A DNA stretch of 33,179 nt from Coemansia sp. RSA 1804 (Eukaryota > Kickxellomycota > Kickxellomycetes > Kickxellales > Kickxellaceae). The notes below the pieces were generated by a model that was not told the DNA's origin, made no database searches, and saw nothing but the letters and a program-made list of their open reading frames with translations. Positions 7,173 through 14,763 of this stretch are shown here, piece by piece (position 1 is the stretch's first letter; each line of letters opens with the position of its first letter). The stretch spans positions 1-33,179 of the forward strand of contig JANBTH010000126.1 in the NCBI GenBank assembly GCA_027578815.1, in the 5' to 3' direction. The translations under genes and the position numbers were made by a program.

Positions 7173-7883
7173 TCAGCGCGTCAGCTTGACATACAGAATC
7201 AGAATGACGAGCGACACGCCAACAACCACAAGCCCCGTTGTAATCATCTTGTTTGTCATCAGCCGTCGCGTCATCGTGCGCAGCGTGCGGTTGGAGCGGT
7301 CCAGATGCGCATCCGCCTGCATCAGCGTATCGCGCGTATTGACGATTTGCTCGCGCTGCGACCGCAAGTCAGTCAGGATTCCAGACCCAACAGCCTCGGT
7401 CTCCATCGCCAGCCGATGACTCTGCTGCAGACGGCGTGACCCCTGCGCAAGCCGCTCGTTGCCCGAGAGAAGGCGACTCCGCTGGTCGGTGTCCAGCGCT
7501 GCCTCCTCCGCACCAACATCAACCAACCTTTCTCCAAGCAGCGCACGCCGGTTGCTGTCGTAGTTGCCCAGTCCGCCGTCCTCGTTTGCTGTCTTCCGCA
7601 CATCACGCCGCAGCCGCTCAGCGTCTGCCTTGTACTGCCGCACTCGCGGAGCTGCACGCGACCGAGTTGGTCCCTGCAGCGACAGAAGCTCCATCTCCAT
7701 TTGGCCGGCAAGCTCCGTCGCCTCCTCCACCTCGCGCTCGGCTGCTCTCAGCGTTGCGCGCCTGCCGTCGTCATCCAGGACATCTACGTCGCTGGTCCCT
7801 GCAACAGCCGCTAGTCGCTGGCGAATACTGTCGACGAGACTCGTGTACTCGCTCTCGTAGTTGTCAAATAGCTCCGACGACAT
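7173..7883 (-). CDS. VTI1: Vti1-type Qb SNARE
   Basis: A 236-aa tail-anchored SNARE for Golgi-endosome-vacuole membrane fusion. It begins MSSELFDNYESEY, typical of the Vti1 N-terminal three-helix domain (about 1-100). The SNARE coiled coil spans about 145-207, with heptad hydrophobics and the family signature LRSQREQI (173-180), whose Gln176 falls at the ionic zero layer where some animal homologues have Asp. A basic stretch TMTRRLMTNKM precedes a C-terminal membrane anchor (about 215-232) and a short luminal tail. I chose the ATG at 7883 because the protein then starts with the family consensus; the in-frame ATG at 7922 adds 13 unrelated residues. A (GTT)n tract (7148-7171) abuts the stop codon. 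Intronless and complete. Confidence 0.95.
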   Translation of the reverse strand: MSSELFDNYESEYTSLVDSIRQRLAAVAGTSDVDVLDDDGRRATLRAAEREVEEATELAGQMEMELLSLQGPTRSRAAPRVRQYKADAERLRRDVRKTANEDGGLGNYDSNRRALLGERLVDVGAEEAALDTDQRSRLLSGNERLAQGSRRLQQSHRLAMETEAVGSGILTDLRSQREQIVNTRDTLMQADAHLDRSNRTLRTMTRRLMTNKMITTGLVVVGVSLVILILYVKLTR

Positions 7884-8605
7884 TATTGAAGAAGGGAAAA
7901 GTAGTGAATAAAAGTATGGCAAGGAGTGGGGGGGAACAAGAAATTAGTATAGATGGAGAAAAAGAGTGCAAATAAAAATAAAATGGAATAAAAAGAGGCG
8001 AGGGAAGCAGAAAAAGGAAGAAATAATAAAGTGACAATGATGCTCTAGGCACTCCAAAAAAAACACCACCACAACGCAGTCAATCATTCTTTACGAGTGA
8101 ACGCCGCAAAGAAAGCCGCCAAGCTGTCATAACAGTTGAAAACACATCATGTGCGCGTTGGTGGGTGGCATTTACTGCGTTTAATCAGATTCGTGCGGTG
8201 ATCATCGCTGGAAAATGAAAAAAGGGCGCCCAAAAGTGCATGCTCACAAAAAAACAAAGCGAAACGAAGAGAGAAAACACACAGCATTCTCAAACACCGC
8301 GCTTTCTTTCTTTCTCTGTTCCTTCGTGTTATTTCTGGGCGAAACATTTCCAATCCTTCTCTGGGTTACATTTTATCCTGTTCTCTATTGTAATCTTTCT
8401 CTTTGCTCCTTCCATTGCCACTACGGCAGCTGCTTATTTCGTCTGAATTGACCTGCCTTTCCACAGTTAACGCGTTTTCTTTGTTGAACACGTGCTCTCA
8501 TTCTATTGCTTCATAATCAGAGGAAATAAAAAAAAGGGAAACCACACATCATTAGACCTCTACGCGTTAACTTTCTGCATACTACTTTTCCACAAATAAT
8601 AAAGA
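7884..8605. other. Divergent promoter region between VTI1 and the Rsc7-like gene
   Basis: About 720 bases shared by the outward-facing VTI1 and Rsc7-like genes. The left part is purine-rich on the plus strand (so pyrimidine-rich 5' of VTI1), the right part pyrimidine-rich. Open frames here are low-complexity chance products. No RNA gene is seen. Confidence 0.5.
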
Positions 8606-10852
8606 ATGCCAACGATGCGACGCAGCTCACGTGGGCGCGGGGCGTCCTTTGGCGCAAACAACGCAAGCAGCGCCAACGAAGCATCCAACTGGACTGGCGC
8701 ATCGTCACCGCTATCGTCGCTGTCGACTCCCGGGAGCCCAGCCGAGCCCCAAGAGGACTCTGACGCCTCAGCAGCACAGGCAGCACCAGTTGTATCAGCA
8801 GAGGCAGAGGCGGGAGCAGAGGCAGAAGTGGCTGCAGCGCAGGCAGATGCGCTAACGACGCCAATGAAGCGCCATCGGCAGTCGTCGGACTCTGAAGCGA
8901 AAGCGCCAGTGTGGCGGCCAGGCAAGCGCGGACGCCCGCCAAAGAACGCATCAGCGGTATCGACGCCGCTGAGAGACTCTGAAGGCGACGACATCTCGGA
9001 CGGCATGGGAGGAATGATGGGCGGCAGACTAGCAAATGGCGACGAAGACGAAAGCGACGACGATGAGACGGAAAGGGACGCGGCAGGCGAGGCGAAGATT
9101 GACGCAGACGGGTATCTGCAGGGCGGGCGCGAATTCATATGCGAGATATTCAAATCGCCATTCCGACGCAACAAGGCGCGGCAATACGTGTTGACAATGG
9201 ACTGCTGCCGCTACATGGGCGCCAGAGACTCGTACATGCTGTTCAAGCAGCACCCGCGGATGAAGCGCGTCGAAACCACGCAGGAGGAACGCAACCTGCT
9301 CGCCGACAAGCGGATGATTCCAAAGGTTACGCGCTTCCGCCCGATTGCGCTGATCACCGCGCGCACTGCGTTCCGCGAATTCGGCGCCCGCATCGTCAAG
9401 GATGGCAAATACATCACTGACGACTACTGGGAGTCGCGGTGCCGCAAGGAGATGAAGCATCCAGAGGGCACGGTTGTTGCAGATATGAGTGTGTACCACA
9501 GTGTGCAGGCTGCGCATGCTGCTGGCGTTACGCCTGGCTCGACTCGCAAGCAGCGCAAGATGACGCCGCTCCGCAGCCCCACCGGCCAAGGCGGCAGCAG
9601 CATGCTGGATTCGCCGCTCCTGCAGCACAGCCAGCACCATCAGCAGCAGCAGCATATTCAGCTTGGCCAGCCGCGGATGATGGCCAGGCAGCAGTCGGCG
9701 TCATCGTCGGCGGTGATGGTCAACAGCTGGGTGCAGCTGGAGGCGCAGCAGCGCCAGAGCGCGCCGTCGCAGCCGTCCACTGCGCTGACGCTGGCAAGCG
9801 CGCTCCAGCAGCAACAGCAGCCGCCGCAGCAGCTCCAGTTCTCGCAGCAGCTTCACCGCCAACAACAGCAGCAGCAGCAACAGCAGCAACAGCATCTGGC
9901 AGCAGGGATGCTGGCTGCGCCGACGCAGATGCAGATTCTGCAGCATGCAGGCGGTCTGGACGGAGAGAGCGACAGCGATGGCAGAGACGACGCAGCACTG
10001 CCTCCATCGGCGCCAATTCTGAGCAAGCCGGTGTTCCGCAACCAGAGGTCCCGTGAGATAAGCGAGGCGGCATTCGACGCAACCGTCGCCATCCACCGCG
10101 CACAGGCAGCCGACGATCACGGATTCGTCGATGGCACTCCGCTGGTGCGCAGTCTGGCCGGCTCGTGGGCGCGCGCCACGTCGCTGTCCAACAAGCTGGC
10201 GCGGCAGCAGAAGCAGCGCAGCGCCGGCAAGCGCCCGTCGTCCTCGCTGGCGGCTGGCGGCGATGCAGCTGGCAGTACCGATGCCGACGCCGCCGAGGAC
10301 GATGCTGGCTGGTTCGGGCCGATGGCCTATGCGTCGGCCAAGATGGCACGTGACCTCAATGCGTCGATCCGCCTCTGGCGCGAGGACAACGGATGCACGT
10401 GGGTGGATCCGCACACGGCTGTCCGCCAGGTTCCCGCCGATCTGCAGCCAACCGCCGCCAGCGCCTCGCGTGTTTCCCGCGAGAAGGGCGCCGGCCGCCG
10501 GGTTGATCCGCGGATCCATTTTGTCTCTGCGGATGCTGCCAGCCAGCAGCCCGACGCAGACACCGCCTCAAGCACCAGTAGCAACCAGTATCCGCTGGCG
10601 CTGCTTCCAGGGCAGTTCCAGGAGTCGTTCCCGGTCTACCGCACCCGCTTCGGCCAGTCTGGCCAGCAGGCTGTGCAGTCGTATGCGCACCAGTGGCTGC
10701 GCCAGCTCTCGCTGCAAACGCAGTCCCAGACTCATTCCCAGCGCCAGCAGCAACAACATCTCCAGCAGCAGCAACAACAACAACACCTCCAGCATCACCA
10801 GTTGCAGCGACGGGCAACAGGCGATTCTCTGCTCCGCTCCCGCCGGAAGTAG
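8606..10852 (+). CDS. RSC7: Chromatin-remodelling complex subunit, Rsc7/Swp82 (Npl6) family
   Basis: The 748-aa protein begins with a low-complexity Ser/Ala/acidic region. It contains an AT-hook-like KRGRPPK (107-113) after basic residues, and an acidic stretch (145-165). The conserved Rsc7/Swp82 domain spans about 168-278: GREFICEIF, QYVLTMDCCRYMGARDSYMLF (193-213), TRFRPIALITARTAFREFGARI (242-263) and DDYWE (272-276). In yeast this family belongs to RSC and SWI/SNF, nuclear ATP-dependent nucleosome remodellers. Downstream are two glutamine-rich blocks, one encoded around 9790-9895 (mixed CAG/CAA, then HLAAG) and a Gln/His block at the C terminus. The protein is longer than yeast Rsc7, mainly through these tracts. 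Start at the first ATG; Met4 is an alternative. The choice between RSC and SWI/SNF membership cannot be made from sequence alone. Confidence 0.88.
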   Translation: MPTMRRSSRGRGASFGANNASSANEASNWTGASSPLSSLSTPGSPAEPQEDSDASAAQAAPVVSAEAEAGAEAEVAAAQADALTTPMKRHRQSSDSEAKAPVWRPGKRGRPPKNASAVSTPLRDSEGDDISDGMGGMMGGRLANGDEDESDDDETERDAAGEAKIDADGYLQGGREFICEIFKSPFRRNKARQYVLTMDCCRYMGARDSYMLFKQHPRMKRVETTQEERNLLADKRMIPKVTRFRPIALITARTAFREFGARIVKDGKYITDDYWESRCRKEMKHPEGTVVADMSVYHSVQAAHAAGVTPGSTRKQRKMTPLRSPTGQGGSSMLDSPLLQHSQHHQQQQHIQLGQPRMMARQQSASSSAVMVNSWVQLEAQQRQSAPSQPSTALTLASALQQQQQPPQQLQFSQQLHRQQQQQQQQQQQHLAAGMLAAPTQMQILQHAGGLDGESDSDGRDDAALPPSAPILSKPVFRNQRSREISEAAFDATVAIHRAQAADDHGFVDGTPLVRSLAGSWARATSLSNKLARQQKQRSAGKRPSSSLAAGGDAAGSTDADAAEDDAGWFGPMAYASAKMARDLNASIRLWREDNGCTWVDPHTAVRQVPADLQPTAASASRVSREKGAGRRVDPRIHFVSADAASQQPDADTASSTSSNQYPLALLPGQFQESFPVYRTRFGQSGQQAVQSYAHQWLRQLSLQTQSQTHSQRQQQQHLQQQQQQQHLQHHQLQRRATGDSLLRSRRK
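9796..9895. repeat. CAG/CAA tract encoding polyglutamine in the Rsc7-like gene
   Basis: Clustered glutamine codons (CAG mixed with CAA) encode about 30 glutamines broken by Pro, Leu, Phe and His. The longest pure stretch is about 12 glutamines near 9861-9891. A second Gln/His block is at 10739-10803. Mixed codons suggest selection at protein level rather than simple slippage. Confidence 0.85.
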
Positions 10853-10876
10853 CCCAGCTTTGTTTAGACCCTGCGG

Positions 10877-11752
10877 TCATCGGCGCAGAGGGCGCCAGAG
10901 CCGTATTCTGCGCATGCGGCCTCCTATTGCGATTACGATCCGCGAACTGTCTGAGCGCTGGTGGAGTGCTACTGCAGCACACTGGCTGCCGGTTGAATTG
11001 GATCTAGAGCAGTCGGACCCGGACTGGCTGCGGTCTTGCGGCAGCAACTGCGGAGCATCCGCCTCAGAATATGCCGGCGGGGCATCTGCGTGCGGCTCAT
11101 ACGCAGGAAGCATCGAGTCCATCGAGCCACGCGACGAATCCCGACTACGTCGACGACGAGGAGTGTCTGTGCGCGCAGCAATGGCCACGGTGCCCTGCAG
11201 CTGCGGCGCATCAACGAGACAGGCCAGTCTTCCGCGATGCAGACTGAGCCACTGCCACACGCTCTGCAGCGCAACGCCCGAGCCGCAGAGAAGCGCCGTG
11301 GCTGGCGGCGGACACGGACCGTGGCGCACGGAGTATCCGCGCGACCGCATCATCCGGTCCGTGCGCTCATCGCCCGCCGTGGCCGCTCGGAACACAACCA
11401 TCGCGTATCTGCGCTCCGGCGCCTCAAACGCCTCCACCGCCACATTGCCCGTTACTTCTGCTGCGCGCGTGGTGGAAATGGCCTCGGTTACGCGGACGCC
11501 TATGTACGAGTGGATGCTCATCCACGCAAACACGCTGTGGAGCAGTAGTCGCCAGTTATTATGCGGCTGCTTTCCAACTGCTACTATTGCGTAGCTGCGC
11601 TGCGAGTCGATGTCGATTTTGTTTGGGTACTTGCATGCCTCCAGCGTCGGTGCTTTTGCCTTGAACACTCTGTGTGCTGTGTAGTAGTCCGCTGGAAGGT
11701 ACCCGCGCACAACGCACGTCGCCTCTCCGCTACTGCCTGATGTGTGCGCCAT
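10877..11752 (-). CDS. Hypothetical protein with LPAY/PPAY motifs
   Basis: A 291-aa protein I do not recognise. Residues 1-195 look globular, with hydrophobic stretches such as YAIVAVG (54-60), WRLLLHSVFAWMSIHSYIGV (67-86), RYAMVVFRA (115-123) and GTVAIAAR (187-194). After a basic Arg-rich run (199-209, predicted disordered) come LPAY (215-218) and PPAY (225-228), ten residues apart, which fit the L/PPxY motif bound by WW domains of Rsp5/Nedd4 ubiquitin ligases. The tail ends with further Arg. The gene stops 24 bases from the stop of the convergent Rsc7-like gene, so its 3' UTR must run antisense into that gene. The opposite strand carries a 487-codon frame here, but the minus-strand protein is more regular in composition. 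That it is a gene is likely; its function is unknown. Confidence 0.65.
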   Translation of the reverse strand: MAHTSGSSGEATCVVRGYLPADYYTAHRVFKAKAPTLEACKYPNKIDIDSQRSYAIVAVGKQPHNNWRLLLHSVFAWMSIHSYIGVRVTEAISTTRAAEVTGNVAVEAFEAPERRYAMVVFRAATAGDERTDRMMRSRGYSVRHGPCPPPATALLCGSGVALQSVWQWLSLHRGRLACLVDAPQLQGTVAIAARTDTPRRRRSRDSSRGSMDSMLPAYEPHADAPPAYSEADAPQLLPQDRSQSGSDCSRSNSTGSQCAAVALHQRSDSSRIVIAIGGRMRRIRLWRPLRR

Positions 11753-12252
11753 ATGTTTAGTACAAGCTCTTCGTAAGATATCAAGAACAATTTAATAATA
11801 ATGCTAAAAAAGTAGTAATAATCGTAGCAATAACAAAAAGTAAAATAAGCAGAAGAAAGGCTTGTGTGTGTGCGGGATGAATGGAATGGATGCTTGGATG
11901 TACTTTTTTTTATTTTGACTTGTTTCTATCTAGAAAATACGATTGTATTTTCCACTTGTTGGCTTGGCAGCAGACAAGCAGCAGAAAATGGAATAGCAGA
12001 CAAGCAAAAAAAAAACGGGGGAAGAATGTGACTGAGGTGGTTGTGTATTATTATCTTTTGTTCTATTTGTGTCAGTCTTGTGGACTTTTGACTAGACTAG
12101 TGATATTGAATCCCTGCCAGCTGGTGTGTGAGAAGGAAAACAAAGGAATATGAAAATGGAAAATGGAATATGGAATATGGGGAGAAAGGGAAAGAGGGAA
12201 GCGAGAGGGAGAGAAGAGGCGGGTGAAGAATTGCAATTTGAGGCGGAGAGCT

Positions 12253-12273
12253 ACAACAACAACAACAACAACA
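12253..12273. repeat. (ACA)n trinucleotide tract
   Basis: Seven uninterrupted ACA copies in the spacer between the divergent genes at 11752 and 12767. Confidence 0.85.
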
Positions 12274-12590
12274 GCCATGTCCAAATTACCTCAATGGCAC
12301 TGCATCTCACCTTCTTTCCTCGTTCGTGTGTACCTTTGGCTACTATCTGAACCATGGAGGAAATATGGCCGAATGGGAGGTGCTTGTGTCAGTAATCAAG
12401 CTGGTGCACTCAAATACGCTCTCTTCTTTTTTTTTCCTTCTCTCTCGTCATCTGTTCTCTTGTATTCAAGACAAGGCTTGGCGTCAGATGATCTTCTTCC
12501 AGAAGCAATCCAATTCCGTGCAGCTTCGGCTCCGACGAGCTTTAATTGAGCTGGAAATCCCAGCTGATCCTCCGTGTTTTCTGCCGCTAG

Positions 12591-12620
12591 TGATTGACTG
12601 ATTGGCTGATTGATTGATTA
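12591..12620. repeat. TGATT/GATTG short-repeat cluster
   Basis: TGATTGACTGATTGGCTGAT followed by TGATTGATTA gives five closely spaced GATT units upstream of the CLPTM1-family gene. It could be a transcription-factor cluster or simple-sequence expansion. A comparable GATC/GATT cluster lies upstream of the FGAM synthase gene at about 25684-25722. Confidence 0.5.
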
Positions 12621-12766
12621 CAATGCATGACAACACCAAGAGCTGCTCAGTGATGCACAGACAGTTCTCCTTTGGCTTTGTCTTGTCTTGTTTTGTTCTG
12701 TTTTGTTTATTATACATTCATTTTCTTGCTTGCTTCTTGTTGCATCAGCTATCTGTCTCTGTAAGC

Positions 12767-14395
12767 ATGTACAGCATCCGTGGCGTCGCCGTGCGTGTGC
12801 TGGTAGCGCTTCTTCCTGCGCTCTATGCGATCCATGGATTACGCCAGTGGATCAGCAGCTATCGACCAGCACCGCTGCTGGCAAGGGAAACAACATCGTC
12901 TCTAGATGGTCCTCCGCACCAACTGACATGGCGTGAGCCGTATGCCTATGACGTAGCCATCTACGCATCGCACCACCACAGCTTCTACGACGACCAGTCG
13001 CACTTTTTCAGCGATGCCCAGCATGTGGCCACGCTTAGAGATATCAAGCTACAGCAGGGTAGTCATAACCACAACCATCTATTATTACACACCCGCGCAC
13101 GTATCAGAACGGCGGTGTCAACGAATAGCAGCTCACTGTACCTGCATCTGTTTATGCAGGAAGCAGGCAAAATGAATCCGCATCCATCCATGGAGAGCAA
13201 GCTGGTTGTGCAGGCACATACTCGGCTGCTAATTCCGTCTCACTCAACATCGGCTAGTAGTATCGTTGTTGGGAGATCGCGCGTGGCATGGGAAGCCATG
13301 CTTGACAACCATTTGTTTGCAAACCGGCAGATGCCCGTTGATGTGCGGAGAATGAGCGTTATGCAGTACTACTCGCCAAGCGAGCGGCGCGCGTATAGTC
13401 CAATTGCGTGGGACAATCCGCTGGTTGCGCTGGGCGATGCGCGGCGGCAAAGCAGCCTACACCTTCGTGATAGCAAAAACAAAGACAACCACAACCACAA
13501 CGATATAGATGCTAGTAGTGGAAATGGAAGTAACAGCAAGCAGTTCATCGAGGTCACCGTGACGCTTAGACGAGTGTCGCTGGAGTGGATGCGCATTGTT
13601 GGGCAGTTTGTCCGATCTCCACTCGATCCATTTGCCTCTGCGAATGCCACTGCTTCTGCTGCCGATGACAACTCTGATATGGTCGATTCGGCAGCCTATG
13701 TGCAGCCTATGGACAGCCAGAAAAGACATCTTGTTGCGATTCTTGAGCGCTTGGCTGGGTATTCAACACGCGCAATGTTTGTTCTGGGCGGCTGCTGGGC
13801 TCTTGGAATTGCTGGCCAGGCGCTTGCATTGGCTGCGGATGCAGAGGCCGGGGGTTTCCTCTTGGCTGGTGCCACCATGGGCATCTGGTCGCACCATAAA
13901 CAGCTCCGCCAGCAGCGTGCAATTGTAATCGCTGCTGGTGTTGGCCTATTACACTGGTGTGCTGCTGCTGTGGAATCCACTAGAATTATTGCGCTATTCA
14001 CGCATTCACACCAACCACCAGCGATGCTGCTGCCAGGATCCCACTACAACTACATGTTTGCTGTCTCCAGCAGCATCAGATTCTCTGTATCGCCATTTCT
14101 GTGGCTGCTGCAGATAATCTCCCTGGCATTACCTGCGATCGCAACCACCAGCAACAAAGACCTCGGAATCTCTTGCTATGACAGGATTCTTGCACGCCAG
14201 ATCTCGTTGCTTGTTGCGTGGACAGCGGATACTGTGCTCGGACTGGCTCTCCTTCCAGACACTGACAGTTACGATAACAATGGGCGTGCTGCTGCGCTGG
14301 CTCCTGTCGCACTGCTGGCAATAACAACGGTTTATCTCACATATAAGCGCAAACACATAGATACGACAACGACCAGAACCAAGAAAGCAGTCTGA
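12767..14395 (+). CDS. CLPTM1: CLPTM1-family multipass membrane protein (CLPTM1L-like)
   Basis: A 542-aa protein matching the cleft-lip-and-palate transmembrane protein 1 family, whose animal member CLPTM1L is an ER glucosaminylphosphatidylinositol scramblase. An N-terminal membrane helix (about 5-24) is followed by a large luminal domain. The latter has the family pattern: LTWREPYAYDVAIYASHH, the NxSLYLHLF strand (NSSSLYLHLFMQEAG), a WEAMLDNHLF segment like the family's WxPxLxxNxxxD region, MPVDVRRMSVMQYY, YSPIAWDN, and VTLRRVSLEWMR. The C-terminal third contains four to five hydrophobic segments but is poorly conserved. Length matches CLPTM1L (about 540) rather than CLPTM1 (about 670). I chose the ATG at 12767; an in-frame ATG at 12614 would add 51 residues of T-rich, UTR-like sequence. 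His/Asn-rich loops (such as KDNHNHND) are insertions. Activity is inferred. Confidence 0.82.
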   Translation: MYSIRGVAVRVLVALLPALYAIHGLRQWISSYRPAPLLARETTSSLDGPPHQLTWREPYAYDVAIYASHHHSFYDDQSHFFSDAQHVATLRDIKLQQGSHNHNHLLLHTRARIRTAVSTNSSSLYLHLFMQEAGKMNPHPSMESKLVVQAHTRLLIPSHSTSASSIVVGRSRVAWEAMLDNHLFANRQMPVDVRRMSVMQYYSPSERRAYSPIAWDNPLVALGDARRQSSLHLRDSKNKDNHNHNDIDASSGNGSNSKQFIEVTVTLRRVSLEWMRIVGQFVRSPLDPFASANATASAADDNSDMVDSAAYVQPMDSQKRHLVAILERLAGYSTRAMFVLGGCWALGIAGQALALAADAEAGGFLLAGATMGIWSHHKQLRQQRAIVIAAGVGLLHWCAAAVESTRIIALFTHSHQPPAMLLPGSHYNYMFAVSSSIRFSVSPFLWLLQIISLALPAIATTSNKDLGISCYDRILARQISLLVAWTADTVLGLALLPDTDSYDNNGRAAALAPVALLAITTVYLTYKRKHIDTTTTRTKKAV

Positions 14396-14763
14396 TTAAA
14401 CCAAACAAACTGACCGACTGATAAACGCACACACTTGTTACCAGTATGCGGATCAGGGGGGAAATGGCGGATGATGAATAAACAGCACATACGAAGACAA
14501 AGAATTTTTCTTTTCACTGCTTTCCCCTTATCCTGACATCATCTAGGCACACTAGCATTACGTGAGCTCAATCAGCAGCCCATCAGGAAACCTTATCGCA
14601 CGATCTTTTCTCACGTTCTTTCTCTCTCCTTTCTGATTTTCTTTTCTCCTTATAATTCTTTCCTCCTTTATTTTACTTCTCTAGTTTAGCTTTGGGAGAA
14701 GTCCACACTACTGTTCTTCCTTTCTTACAAACTAAATTACCAACTCTAACGCAACAAGAAAAA
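14396..14763. other. Intergenic: CLPTM1 3' end and phosphoglycerate mutase promoter
   Basis: The right half (about 14606-14690) is a long C/T-rich tract directly upstream of the start codon, a feature common in strongly expressed fungal genes. No distinct TATA box is picked out and no further gene is seen. Confidence 0.5.
14477..14482 (+). terminator. Poly(A) signal of the CLPTM1-family gene
   Basis: AATAAA located 82 bases after the stop codon at 14395, within a GA-rich 3' region. Assigned by position. Confidence 0.45.

Larger units (their letters stand above)
11753..12766. other. Divergent intergenic region with simple repeats
   Basis: About 1 kb between the PPxY orphan and the CLPTM1-family gene. 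It holds a (CAA)n tract (12253-12273), A-rich and GGAAAA-type purine runs around 12000-12220, a TGATT-rich cluster at 12591-12620 and a T/C-rich stretch up to the CLPTM1 start. Short frames here have repeat-driven composition and are not called. Confidence 0.5.

Noticed and set aside
7884..7922. 13-residue extension of VTI1
   Set aside because: The protein from 7883 starts with the family consensus; the extra residues do not match.
9029..10519. Several 200-270-codon minus-strand frames inside the Rsc7-like gene
   Set aside because: Shadows of CAG-rich and GC-rich coding sequence (poly-Leu/Cys/Ala readings of the polyQ tract).
10131..11594. 487-codon plus-strand frame spanning the Rsc7-like gene end and the orphan gene
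   Set aside because: Extremely Arg/Ser/Ala-rich, overlaps two better-supported genes, and has no start context or domain.
12614..12766. 51-residue N-terminal extension of the CLPTM1-family protein
   Set aside because: T-rich UTR-like sequence; the family start fits the ATG at 12767, which already supplies a membrane helix.
14692..14763. 24-residue extension of phosphoglycerate mutase
   Set aside because: The enzyme family begins at the first beta strand right after the ATG at 14764, which also has better start context and codon bias.
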